Below are positions 43,006 through 52,021 of a stretch of 64,000 nucleotides of DNA, piece after piece. The DNA lies in NCBI GenBank assembly GCA_031254105.1, contig JAIRVB010000024.1, positions 1-64,000 on the forward strand, read 5' to 3'. The DNA is from Chitinispirillales bacterium (GTDB lineage Bacteria > Fibrobacterota > Chitinivibrionia > Chitinivibrionales > Chitinispirillaceae). Within the stretch, counting starts at the first letter, position 1. Every line of letters starts with the position of its first letter. Below the pieces are notes generated by a model. It made no database searches, had not been told where the DNA came from, and saw only the letters and a list, made by a program, of their open reading frames with translations. The translations under genes and the position numbers were made by a program.

Positions 43006-46000
43006 TTATTCTGTCCATTTCATCTCCCCTAAAACATCAAAATACTCTCGTATAGCAGGCCGGTATTCTTCCGGAAAATTATCCTCAAACGCCCGCTTAC
43101 GCAGCATATGAAAACTGTCCGCTCTTGATTGTGTACCGGAAGGCCCTGCCGCTCCGCTGTTTGAGAAGAGGGTCTGAGATGTGCTTCCTTTGCGTTCCTC
43201 TTTTCCTTCATCTTTTCTATTAAGAGAAAGCGTTGCCTGCAGCATCCTTGACAAAAAGCGGTCTTGTTGATCAATTATATCTTCGGGAGGATTTTCAAGC
43301 AATTGCGCCAGTCTGAGAGCTTCTTGTTCCAATTCTTTAACTCTCTCTTCCATGTTGAGGCCTGCTTCTTTTCCATAAGCTTCAGCAAGCCGCTTTAGTT
43401 CATCAGCTATAGCTTTCTGAGCATCCTGAGCTTGCTTGCGAGCTTCGGCGTGCGCTTCACCGCCCTCGCCGCCTGTTTCGTTTCCGCTCGGTTGATTTCC
43501 GCCTGACTGCGGCTGACTACCGCTCCGCCCTGACCCTCTGCCAAGCAGCGACTGAAGCATCTGTCCCATCATGGAGTTGAGGGCTGCCTGTCTACCGGAT
43601 GCGCGGCGCAGACCTGACATCATTCCTCCGCTGCTGCCTGATTCATCACCATCATCATCACTCTCATCAAGAATAGAAAGCAGCGTATTAGCTGCTTCTC
43701 TAAGAGCGAATACGCTTTGCTCCATTGGGTGCGAACCGTCTGTTTTGGCAAGAGAGGAGATTGCCGTCGTGGTTTTTGAAAGCGCATTCCTGTATACCTT
43801 GGTGATTTCAGTTAAAACTTTTGGGTCAGTCATAGACAAACTGTCTGATTTGGCGAAGCTAAATCGAATCGCGTTTCTGAGAGCCTGTTGCGCAAACGCT
43901 ATCCCGCGGTCGTCAACGGAGCCGGATGACTGCTGTCTGATGAGAATCTGCCACTCTTCAAGCGAAAGCGCATCATGCGCCATACTTAAGATAAGTCTGC
44001 GGTCTTCTTCCATTTTGGCCATCATGTTCATGCTGAGTTTACTTTTGAGCTGTTCGCTCATGGAAAGCAGCTCCCGGCTCATCGCTTTTTTATTGTCATC
44101 TTTAGTTTTACCATCGCGTTGGCTGCGCATCTGTTCTGAGAGTTTTTGAACCTGTTCTGAGGATTGCGGAGTTTCACCTTGTTGTTTGAAAAAATCTTGT
44201 ACATCGTTATTCATATTATCTATTCTATCAAGAAGATCCTGCTGCCTTTTGTCACTGAGCTGATCATTCTGCATCTCCGCAAGTTCCGATTGTTCGGCGG
44301 AGAGATTTTCCGCGCGTAAAGCGAGATCCGCGAGTTCTTTTTCCTGCCGCAGCATCTCTAAAAAGGCAAGCGTCTGGTCAAGCCGTTCGCTGAGTTCAGG
44401 AAGCATCTCCTGAAGTTTGGCCGCTGCCTGACGCATATCATTAAGCGTCATTTTCTGATTCTCATCTATCGCGAAGAGATGCTTGCCAAACTCTTTCATA
44501 AGCTCTTCTACGCTCTTTTTTACCTGTTCCATTTTAGCAAGGAGTTCCTCATTAATTTTGCCGTCTTCCCGCAGAGCTTCCATCCCTTCTTCGAGAGCCT
44601 CCATAGCCTTTTGCAATGAGTCTGCTTGAGCTTTCATCTGCTCCTTGACATCCTCAAGTACGCGCTGCTGATCCCATGAAAGCTCCTTGGAGCCTACAGC
44701 GGATTTTACAAGCTTTTCGACAGAGTTGCTGATCTGCTCCTGACGGTTTCTTACCTGCCCTATTTTTTCCTGCGCGTACTGCTCTTTACGCACGATCTCT
44801 TTGTGGATCTCTTCAAAGCTTGGAACTCTGAACCAAAAGGTATCGCTGCATGCTGTTTGCGGTTTTCCGAAAGGCTTGTTATCCCGCACCCATAGCCAGT
44901 AATAAACAGTATCTCCCGGGTAAAGCGACAGCTCACGCAGGTTCCAGGCAAGTTGTTTTCTTATTAGAGGCGGATTGCCTTTTTCGGAGATATCCCATAC
45001 ATCATTTTTTGACGGCGGAGAGTCCCATGAATTACCGCTGCGTTTCCAGTGCAGAATCATTTTGCTTATCCCAAAATCGTCAACCCCTTCTACCCATAGA
45101 GTTTCCGCCTGGGCGGCAGAGAGAACTTTATTGGCCCCGGGTCTCAATATACGGGCGGCCGGCGGCTCATCCTCAATTCTGCTGATCATAAAACGGGGGA
45201 GGGAATTGGATGATTGACCAAGGGTATCAATAAGAAAAAAAGTGTACTCTGCGGATTTTGAGACAATAAGTGAGCCTGCCGCGGTTTTCTCTTTTACGTC
45301 AAAAGAGACTGTATCGTTTCCAATCACTAAGCCGGCATTTTTGAGATAAGTTGACTCCAGCGTTATATTGACTTTAGTTCCGCCGTAAGCAGTGATGTTA
45401 CCCTGTCCCAACGCAAGTTCGCGCCGCGGCAGTTTAGTATATGCGGGCGGGATAAGCGTGACTCGCAGTGAACGCAGGCCGGGCGGGGGGACTACAGTAA
45501 CGGTTTCCGGCGGCATTGGTGATGAAAGCGAAAACTGGTATACAAAAGATTCTTTTACATTTTGAAGAGGCAGCGAAAATTCTCCTGTAGAATCGGTTTT
45601 CAAAAAGTGTCTAATGCGGTTTTGTCCATCAAGTGGCCAAACCTCAAGACGGGCGGATGGAAAACGGCTCCCGCCGCTTAAGCGTAAATTTACAGATGCG
45701 TTCATGGGGACTGTGACGCTGCCCGGTTCGACGCGCGTTCTTTCGCCGGCTATCAGGACAAAGGGAAGTTTCCAGTAATGTACAAGTTTGTTGGATGAAA
45801 AAGAGATCAATACGGTATTAAGAAGCAGCAAACTTGCGGCGGCGGCGTAGATGCGTTTACGGCTTTTGAGAAACCGCGTTTTGCGGATCTCTTCAAGCTC
45901 ATGAGCGGCTCTTCTGTATGCCTGTTCTTTCAGTGACTGAGAACCGCCGGCTTCGTTTTCGGAAAGTTCGAGGCTCAGTGAGAGTGACGGATGTTTTATG

Positions 46001-46284
46001 TTAGATTTGCTTTCGATTATCCGTGCGGTTTTTATAAGTGTCGGGCGGCGGATAATCAACACAACAGGGATAATGGCAAGAGCGAATATCAGTAAAAGAC
46101 CGGTAAAAATCCACAAAAGCGGGAGCAGTGTCCATGGAATCACCGAAAATAGGATGCTTAAAACAGCGCTTGCCGCAAGATACGCGGAAAAAACAATGAG
46201 AGATCCTGCTGCCGCTCTATTGGCCAGCAGCTTTACTCTGCGCTGTGATACAAACTTTCGTATTTGTAAAAGCGGTTGTGTCAT
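43006..46284 (-). CDS. DUF4175-type membrane protein with long coiled coil
   Basis: 1092 aa. There are two N-terminal membrane helices (about 25-47 and 52-78) and a third at about 145-165. A periplasmic Ig-like beta region follows (about 190-490, 'WSPP'-like strands such as 'DDFGISKMILHWKRSGNSWDSPP'). Residues about 500-700 form a charged coiled coil, then Gln/Ser/Gly-rich low complexity (about 880-960), and a final helical segment. The order fits DUF4175 proteins of Bacteroidetes-like genomes, which are found with DUF4159, DUF58 and MoxR genes. The 4-bp overlap with the DUF4159 gene supports that. Function is unknown; an envelope-associated role is inferred. Confidence 0.75.
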   Translation of the reverse strand: MTQPLLQIRKFVSQRRVKLLANRAAAGSLIVFSAYLAASAVLSILFSVIPWTLLPLLWIFTGLLLIFALAIIPVVLIIRRPTLIKTARIIESKSNIKHPSLSLSLELSENEAGGSQSLKEQAYRRAAHELEEIRKTRFLKSRKRIYAAAASLLLLNTVLISFSSNKLVHYWKLPFVLIAGERTRVEPGSVTVPMNASVNLRLSGGSRFPSARLEVWPLDGQNRIRHFLKTDSTGEFSLPLQNVKESFVYQFSLSSPMPPETVTVVPPPGLRSLRVTLIPPAYTKLPRRELALGQGNITAYGGTKVNITLESTYLKNAGLVIGNDTVSFDVKEKTAAGSLIVSKSAEYTFFLIDTLGQSSNSLPRFMISRIEDEPPAARILRPGANKVLSAAQAETLWVEGVDDFGISKMILHWKRSGNSWDSPPSKNDVWDISEKGNPPLIRKQLAWNLRELSLYPGDTVYYWLWVRDNKPFGKPQTACSDTFWFRVPSFEEIHKEIVRKEQYAQEKIGQVRNRQEQISNSVEKLVKSAVGSKELSWDQQRVLEDVKEQMKAQADSLQKAMEALEEGMEALREDGKINEELLAKMEQVKKSVEELMKEFGKHLFAIDENQKMTLNDMRQAAAKLQEMLPELSERLDQTLAFLEMLRQEKELADLALRAENLSAEQSELAEMQNDQLSDKRQQDLLDRIDNMNNDVQDFFKQQGETPQSSEQVQKLSEQMRSQRDGKTKDDNKKAMSRELLSMSEQLKSKLSMNMMAKMEEDRRLILSMAHDALSLEEWQILIRQQSSGSVDDRGIAFAQQALRNAIRFSFAKSDSLSMTDPKVLTEITKVYRNALSKTTTAISSLAKTDGSHPMEQSVFALREAANTLLSILDESDDDGDESGSSGGMMSGLRRASGRQAALNSMMGQMLQSLLGRGSGRSGSQPQSGGNQPSGNETGGEGGEAHAEARKQAQDAQKAIADELKRLAEAYGKEAGLNMEERVKELEQEALRLAQLLENPPEDIIDQQDRFLSRMLQATLSLNRKDEGKEERKGSTSQTLFSNSGAAGPSGTQSRADSFHMLRKRAFEDNFPEEYRPAIREYFDVLGEMKWTE

Positions 46285-46952
46285 GGGTTAAAAAACCAGT
46301 TAAGAATGTTAATTCCCATCTGTAATCCAAGTTCGCGGCGTTCCTCACCGACTTTGTGTATGTGAGGGTCTTCCAAAGCATTGCCGATATCCGCGCTGTA
46401 TGTATAAAGAACCACCATTTTTCCTTCAAAGAAAATGCCGAAAGCCTGCGCCCGCTCTCCATCATGCTCGTGGATTTTTGGCAATCCCGGCAGATTATAA
46501 ACGCTTTTAAAAACCGGATGGTTTTTTGGAAGCTCGGTGAGCGGGTTTTCCGGGAACAGAGCGGCCATCTCTCTTCTGAAGGAACGGTCCATGCCGTAAT
46601 TATCATCAGCCCAAAGGAATCCGCCGCCTATAAGAAATTTGCGCAGTCTCAGTTTTTCCTGCGGAGTAAAGCGAACCTCCCCGTGTCCTGTCATAAACAG
46701 AAACGGAAAATGAAAAAGGCGCTGGTCGGAGACCTCCACAACCGTAGTACTGTCACACAAAGGAAGCAGTGTACGTTCTTTAGCTGTTTTCACAAGATTA
46801 GGCAGCATGGAAGGCCCGGTATACCAGTCGCCCCCCCCCCCATATTTAAGACGGGCAATGGTGAGTTGACACGTATGGGCGGATCTCTCTTGAGCGGAGA
46901 CTGTCATAATCAGCGAAAAAATAAATATTAATAAGAAGCTTCGCTTCATCAC
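46281..46952 (-). CDS. DUF4159 protein with poly-G tract
   Basis: 223 aa. Signal peptide (KRSFLLIFIFSLIMTVSAQE). DUF4159 blocks are 'LTIARLKYGGGGDWYTGPSMLPNL', 'FLFMTGHGEVRFTPQEKLRLRKFLIGGGFLWADDNYG', 'FRREMAALFPENPLTELPKNHPVF' and 'GINILNWFF'. The fold is GATase-like in the family (a flavodoxin-like sheet), probably non-enzymatic. The four glycines in 'YGGGGDWY' are written as GGG GGG GGG GGC, giving eleven consecutive G (46831-46841), a likely slippage site. It overlaps the DUF4175 gene by 4 bp. Confidence 0.88.
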   Translation of the reverse strand: MMKRSFLLIFIFSLIMTVSAQERSAHTCQLTIARLKYGGGGDWYTGPSMLPNLVKTAKERTLLPLCDSTTVVEVSDQRLFHFPFLFMTGHGEVRFTPQEKLRLRKFLIGGGFLWADDNYGMDRSFRREMAALFPENPLTELPKNHPVFKSVYNLPGLPKIHEHDGERAQAFGIFFEGKMVVLYTYSADIGNALEDPHIHKVGEERRELGLQMGINILNWFFNP

Positions 46953-47025
46953 AGCCGGTACCTCATAAGTAATGGTTTAGTTAATATATAGAAAAATAAT
47001 AATAATGAACGCGAATAACTAATAT

Positions 47026-47167
47026 AGAACTCAGAATTCAGAGCTCAGATCTTAGAATTCATAAAAAACAGCTATCAGCTTACTTTAAGGAGTCAATAAA
47101 GAATTCAAAATTTTCTCACTTAATCCTGAACAAGTTTGTTCTTTTTGAATTCCTGAATCTGAGTTCT
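47026..47167. repeat. fold-back element with ACTCAGA arms
   Basis: The arm AGAACTCAGAATTCAG (47026-47041) is matched by CTGAATCTGAGTTCT (47153-47167), 15 of 16 with one gap. Related ACTCAGA words run on outside. Located in the 343-bp gap between divergent genes (DUF4159 on the minus strand, FAD protein on the plus strand). Similar wording occurs at 63720-63830. Confidence 0.65.
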
Positions 47168-47295
47168 GAGCTATGAATTATAAATTATGAATTATTATTT
47201 CCGCGTTGATTGTTGCTATTGGTATGGTAATTGTTCTTACTTGCATATCAGGGTAATCATTTAAACGGTTCTGTTCACTGCTTCAGGAGAGTTTT

Positions 47296-48417
47296 GTGGT
47301 AACTTCGTCTGGAATTGATAAAGCGGCAACTCGCTGCGAATGCGCTGACAGAAAAAAAGTGCAGACTCTGGATGTGGTGATAGTTGGGATGGGTGTTTGC
47401 GGTACGGCTCTGGCCGCGCTTCTTGGGGAGGCTGGGGTTTCGGTGGCGCTTGTGGGTAAAAGAAGCGAGGCTGAGGGTTATGAGGTGGCGCACAGCGCTT
47501 CTTTTTTGCCGTATTTTTCACTTATCTCTTCAATAGATAACAAATCCGGCAATTTTTTAAAGGTTGAGTCTCCGGGCGGCAGAAGCATTGATCTTTTAGA
47601 GATACGTAAATATCTCTCGTTTTTCTCCCTTCCTCAGCTTGAGTCCCATTTCGCAGACAGGGCTATGCTGGCGGGGGTGCGTGTATACCGGGGAAAAAAT
47701 ATTGAGCTTTGGCAGGAGAGAGGGTGCTGGAGTGTGCATACCGATAATCATCGTATAAACTGCCGTCTTATAGTGGGCGCCGATGGTTGGGATAGTGCTG
47801 TGAGGAAAGCGGTTAATCTTACTTTTGATCAAAAAGATCTGCTTTTGGGAGTAGGATGTGTCGCTCGTATAGAGGAGGAGAGCGGAGTGAAGATTCGGTT
47901 GTATGATAAGGGGCGGATCTGCCGAATATTAAAATATGGTTCCAGAGCGAATATAGGAGTTTTTGGTTCTTGTGAAGATATGGTGGCACTAAGGAGGATT
48001 TTGGACAAAGTACTGCGGTCTGATATGGCTGCGTTAAATTCAGTTTCCTATCCATGGACAGCTTTTGTTCCCTCACCGGCAATGCCGCAGTTTTACACTC
48101 TGCCCTGTGCGGGTAAAAATTGGATTTTAATTGGAGAAGCTGCGGGTCATATTCACCCTTTAAGCGGGGAGAGCCTTTACTACGCTTTAAGGTCTGTGCA
48201 GCTTGCGGCGCTGGCGGTTAAATGCGGTGATCTGAGGGTGTTTGACGGTTTGTGGCGCGATGAGTATGGCAAAGAGCTTGAAGCGGCTGTAAAAATCAAA
48301 ACTAAAATTAACAAATGGCCGCGCGCTTCCGAATGGGCTTTTGCGGCAGCTTCAAGAAGTTCACGTTTCAGAGGCTTGATCTCCAATATGCTTTTAGCGA
48401 ATTGCGGGTCAGTCTAA
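47296..48417 (+). CDS. FAD-dependent oxidoreductase, geranylgeranyl-reductase-like
   Basis: 373 aa. 'VVIVGMGVCGTALAALLGEAGVSVALVGKR' (about 30-60) is a Rossmann dinucleotide site for FAD. 'CRLIVGADGWDSAVRKAV' is the conserved 'GADG..S.vR' block and 'NWILIGEAAGHIHPLSGESLYYALRS' the second FAD motif (G(E/D)AAG...P.sGeg). This is the pattern of group A flavin monooxygenases and geranylgeranyl reductases. The substrate is not determinable. GTG start with CAGGAGAG 6 nt upstream. It stands alone, and IS3 debris follows it. Confidence 0.82.
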   Translation: MVTSSGIDKAATRCECADRKKVQTLDVVIVGMGVCGTALAALLGEAGVSVALVGKRSEAEGYEVAHSASFLPYFSLISSIDNKSGNFLKVESPGGRSIDLLEIRKYLSFFSLPQLESHFADRAMLAGVRVYRGKNIELWQERGCWSVHTDNHRINCRLIVGADGWDSAVRKAVNLTFDQKDLLLGVGCVARIEEESGVKIRLYDKGRICRILKYGSRANIGVFGSCEDMVALRRILDKVLRSDMAALNSVSYPWTAFVPSPAMPQFYTLPCAGKNWILIGEAAGHIHPLSGESLYYALRSVQLAALAVKCGDLRVFDGLWRDEYGKELEAAVKIKTKINKWPRASEWAFAAASRSSRFRGLISNMLLANCGSV

Positions 48418-48653
48418 ATAAGGTAAAGTTTTGCGAATTCTCCTAATACGCTTCCGCCATTTGATGTTGATTTTTTTGAATGCCAACTTCATTTTGCGCA
48501 TCTGTCTTATTTGTGATTTGTAATCTGCAATTTATCCTCATTCTCCTTCTCACCATTATTTATATATGTCTCTTTTATCTCTTTGTTGACAGTCTTAAAA
48601 AATGATTCCATGTTTCAAGTGACCTTTGTCCCATTTGGTGTACCCTGTTAGGC

Positions 48654-48731
48654 TTATGCTGCTCTTAAAATAAATTTTTCCGGTGCTTTAAAATCAATAT
48701 ACGAATGTGACCATCTTTCTAACAACAAAAG
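48654..48731 (-). pseudogene. IS3-family transposase C-terminal scrap
   Basis: On the minus strand about 25 codons read 'ERWSHSYIDFKAPEKF' and end at TAA 48654-48656. The 'R.HSYID...P..F' pattern is the conserved C-terminus of IS3-family OrfB. Just beyond (48618-48655, minus strand) is 'GGGTACACCAAATGGGACAA', which looks like an IS3-type terminal repeat. It marks the left edge of the restriction-modification island. Confidence 0.6.
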
Positions 48732-48946
48732 TCAACAACAAGAGGCGGTCGAGCAAACATATTGCACGCGGACAGAGAAGAAATCGGGCGTAAATTTATT
48801 GTCAGTCTTTCCGAAAGAACATGCTGCATTGCTTTACAATAGCCTTGCGGATATTTATTTTATAACCAATTATTGAGATAATTCTTTACCATTTCTTTTC
48901 AACTTTCTCTTTAGTAGTTCCTGATTTTTGCGGAGTTTATGATCTC
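48732..48946. other. intergenic upstream of the restriction gene
   Basis: No gene supported. Frames on the + strand (for example 'EKKSGVNLLSVFPKEHAALL') are open for about 45 codons without a start or a known family. The promoter of the defence operon should lie here. Confidence 0.35.
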
Positions 48947-51900
48947 ATGAGCAACTTATTTTTCGAACATCCGATATTGAATTCTCCTTATGAGGCTCCA
49001 TCCCAACACTGGGAACTCGATGAGAGCGGGCAGCCAACTCAAAAAATAATCAACAGCCGCAGAAGCGCAGATTTTATTACGCCGATCCCAAAGCCTCGCA
49101 AACAAAAATCTGCCTATAAAGATTCGGAAAAGGTGGAATTAGTTTTTGATGAACAAAGTAAAAGCGTATCGACCGAACAACAGCAATACAATATAACACT
49201 TGTAATTAACAGCTTTCGCGGTCATATTGATAAATGGCGAAGATTGCCGGATTCAAAAAATTGGGGCGTCACGCCGGAAACCGCACGGTTACTAAAGCAT
49301 TGGCGATGTCACAAGTTCAGTGGAATTCGCCCTTTTTTCTGCCAGATTGAGGCGGTGGAGACGCTTATCTGGCTAACAGAAGTCGCTCCGAAAACCGGAA
49401 AAGATTTTATAAAATATCTTGCAGACTCAAACGCCGCCGCAAACCCGGAACTCATGCGTTTAGCTTTGAAACTTGCCACCGGCGCCGGAAAAACAACGGT
49501 TATGGCAATGATTATCGCATGGCAGACCATAAACGCCATCAGAAAACCTGTCAGCAATAAATTTACAAGAGGCTTCCTTGTGGTTGCCCCCGGATTAACT
49601 ATTCGTGACAGATTACGGGTTCTCAAACCTAACGATCCGGACAGTTATTATCAGAGCCGTGAATTAGTGCCCAATGATATGATTGTTGATTTACAAAGGG
49701 CAAAAATTGTTATCACCAATTTTCACGCATTCAAATTGCGCGAAAAATTGGAGATTTCAGCTGGCGGCAGAGATTTGTTAGTGGGACGCACCGGCGAAAA
49801 ACTTAATACTCAGGAAACCGAAGGCCAGATGCTCCGGCGAGTCATGCCTGAGTTAATGGGTATGAAAAATATTATGGTTTTGAATGATGAAGCGCACCAC
49901 TGTTATCGGGAAAAAGCAAAAGGCGAGGAAGAAGAGGAGGAGCTTCAGGGTGACGATAAAAAAGAAGCTGAAAAAAATAAAGAGGTTGCGCGGCTTTGGA
50001 TATCCGGTTTAGAAGCTGTAAACCGAAAACTTGGTGTAGCGCGCGTAGTCGATTTATCTGCGACGCCGTTCTTTCTTAGTGGATCAGGGTACGCCGAAGG
50101 TTCTCTTTTTCCTTGGACAATGTGCGATTTCTCATTGATGGATGCAATTGAATGCGGTATTGTGAAGCTTCCGCGAGTGCCGGTTGCGGATAATATTCCA
50201 GGTAGCGATATGCCAATATTTCGTGAACTTTGGAAACATATCGGCAAAGAAATGCCCAAAAAAGGCAGAGCTAAATCCGGTTCGCTCGATCCGCTGAATA
50301 TCCCATTAAAACTTAAAACCGCGCTCGAAGCTTTATACGGACACTATCGGCAAACATTTGACTTGTGGGAAGAAAAAAATGTGCGCGTTCCTCCCTGTTT
50401 CATTATTGTTTGTAACAATACATCAACTTCAAAGCTTATATATGATTATATATCCGGTTTTTATCGCGAGAACGAAGACGGGACAAGCAGCTTTGAAAAT
50501 GGAAGACTTAAGTTATTCCGTAATTACGATGAACACGGTAATCCCAAAGCGCGTCCCAGAACGCTTCTTATTGACAGTGAGCAGCTTGAATCAGGCGAAG
50601 CTCTTGACGCAAACTTTCGAGATATGGCCGGCGATGAAATAGAACGGTTCAGGCGCGAAATTGTAGAACGCACCGGAGACAGGCAGCAAGCTGAGAAAAT
50701 TACCGATCAGGATCTGCTTCGTGAAGTAATGAATACTGTAGGAAAACCGGAAAGGCTCGGCGAATCTATCAGGTGTGTGGTATCTGTTTCGATGCTTACA
50801 GAGGGCTGGGACGCAAATACGGTAACTCATGTATTGGGAGTCCGCGCTTTTGGAACGCAGCTATTGTGCGAACAGGTAATAGGGCGGGCATTGCGCAGAC
50901 AGAGTTATGAACTGAATGAAGAGAATAAGTTTAATGTTGAGTATGCGGACATTCTCGGTATCCCTTTCGATTTTACCGCCAAACCGGTAATTTCACTGCC
51001 GCAGCCGCCGCGTGAAACAATCACTGTAAAAGCCGTTCGCCCACAGCGCGACCATCTTGAAATTAAATTCCCCCGCGTAGAAGGGTATCGGATAGAATTA
51101 CCGGAAGAACGGCTCACGGCGGAATTTAACGATGATTCAACACTCGAACTTACTCCCGATATTGTAGGTCCGTCAATTACCCGTCAATCGGGTATAGTTG
51201 GTGAAAGCGTTGATCTGACACTTAAACATACCGATGATATTAGACATTCGACACTGCTGTATCATATTACAATACATTTAATCGAAAAATGGAGAAAAGC
51301 GGATGAAGAACCTAAACTGCATCTTTTCGGTCAATTTAAACGCATCGCTAAACACTGGCTTGATAAGCATTTGAAATGTTCAGGCGGGACATATCCGGCG
51401 CAGCTCACGTATCCAGAATTACGCGATATGGCGTGTAATAAGATTACGGCAGGTATAACCAGTAAAGGGATTAAAGACAACAGACCGGTAACCGCAGTAC
51501 TCGATTCCTACAATCCAACCGGCTCGACTGTTCATGTAAATTTCAATACTTCACGTCAAGACCGCTGGGAGACCGATTCCCGCAGGTGTCATATTGACTG
51601 GGTTATACTCGACAGCGATTGGGAAAGCGAATTCTGCCGTGTCGCGGAATCGCATCCGTCAGTTTTACGTTATGTCAAAAATCACAATCTTGGATTAGAA
51701 GCGCCTTATAAATTTGGCTCCGCGATGCGTAAATATATTCCAGATTTTATTGTTGTTATTGATATGGGAGATGGACAGGAACTAAATCTGATTGTTGAAA
51801 TAAAAGGATACCGCCGTGAAGACGCTAAAGAGAAAAAACTGACTATGGATACCTACTGGATTCCCGGGGTGAACAATCTTAAAAATTATGGACGCTGGGC

Positions 51901-52021
51901 ATTTGCCGAACTGACAGAAATATATCGGATTGAGCCTGATTTTGAAACAAAAATAAAATCGGAATTTGATAAAATGATAGACGCCGCTCTCAAATGCGCA
52001 GAAGCTAAGAGGCCCAATTGA
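48947..52021 (+). CDS. type III-like restriction endonuclease subunit (Res)
   Basis: 1024 aa SF2 helicase-nuclease. Walker A 'ATGAGKTT' (177-184), 'VVAPGLTIRDRL' (motif Ia region), DEAH box 'VLNDEAHHCYREK' (311-323), motif III 'DLSATPFF', motifs V-VI 'MLTEGWDANTVTHVLGVRAFGTQLLCEQVIGRALRR' (about 617-652). The C-terminal PD-(D/E)XK nuclease has 'KYIPDFIVVI' and 'LIVEIKGYR'. This is the BPTD_3080-like branch of type III R subunits. It should translocate or switch on DNA and cut when two unmodified sites are met, together with the methyltransferase. The stop overlaps the methyltransferase start. Confidence 0.92.
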   Translation: MSNLFFEHPILNSPYEAPSQHWELDESGQPTQKIINSRRSADFITPIPKPRKQKSAYKDSEKVELVFDEQSKSVSTEQQQYNITLVINSFRGHIDKWRRLPDSKNWGVTPETARLLKHWRCHKFSGIRPFFCQIEAVETLIWLTEVAPKTGKDFIKYLADSNAAANPELMRLALKLATGAGKTTVMAMIIAWQTINAIRKPVSNKFTRGFLVVAPGLTIRDRLRVLKPNDPDSYYQSRELVPNDMIVDLQRAKIVITNFHAFKLREKLEISAGGRDLLVGRTGEKLNTQETEGQMLRRVMPELMGMKNIMVLNDEAHHCYREKAKGEEEEEELQGDDKKEAEKNKEVARLWISGLEAVNRKLGVARVVDLSATPFFLSGSGYAEGSLFPWTMCDFSLMDAIECGIVKLPRVPVADNIPGSDMPIFRELWKHIGKEMPKKGRAKSGSLDPLNIPLKLKTALEALYGHYRQTFDLWEEKNVRVPPCFIIVCNNTSTSKLIYDYISGFYRENEDGTSSFENGRLKLFRNYDEHGNPKARPRTLLIDSEQLESGEALDANFRDMAGDEIERFRREIVERTGDRQQAEKITDQDLLREVMNTVGKPERLGESIRCVVSVSMLTEGWDANTVTHVLGVRAFGTQLLCEQVIGRALRRQSYELNEENKFNVEYADILGIPFDFTAKPVISLPQPPRETITVKAVRPQRDHLEIKFPRVEGYRIELPEERLTAEFNDDSTLELTPDIVGPSITRQSGIVGESVDLTLKHTDDIRHSTLLYHITIHLIEKWRKADEEPKLHLFGQFKRIAKHWLDKHLKCSGGTYPAQLTYPELRDMACNKITAGITSKGIKDNRPVTAVLDSYNPTGSTVHVNFNTSRQDRWETDSRRCHIDWVILDSDWESEFCRVAESHPSVLRYVKNHNLGLEAPYKFGSAMRKYIPDFIVVIDMGDGQELNLIVEIKGYRREDAKEKKLTMDTYWIPGVNNLKNYGRWAFAELTEIYRIEPDFETKIKSEFDKMIDAALKCAEAKRPN

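Noticed and set aside
43571-44149. 192-codon + strand frame inside the DUF4175 gene
   Set aside because: It is antisense to the coiled-coil/low-complexity region; its Ser/Leu-rich composition is the shadow of Glu/Gln/Lys codons.
41393-48731. One IS3 copy split by a 7-kb insertion
   Set aside because: The orfA/orfB start lies at 41.4-41.7 kb and the orfB C-terminus at 48.7 kb, both on the minus strand but in the wrong order for a simple split; two independent remnants are more likely.
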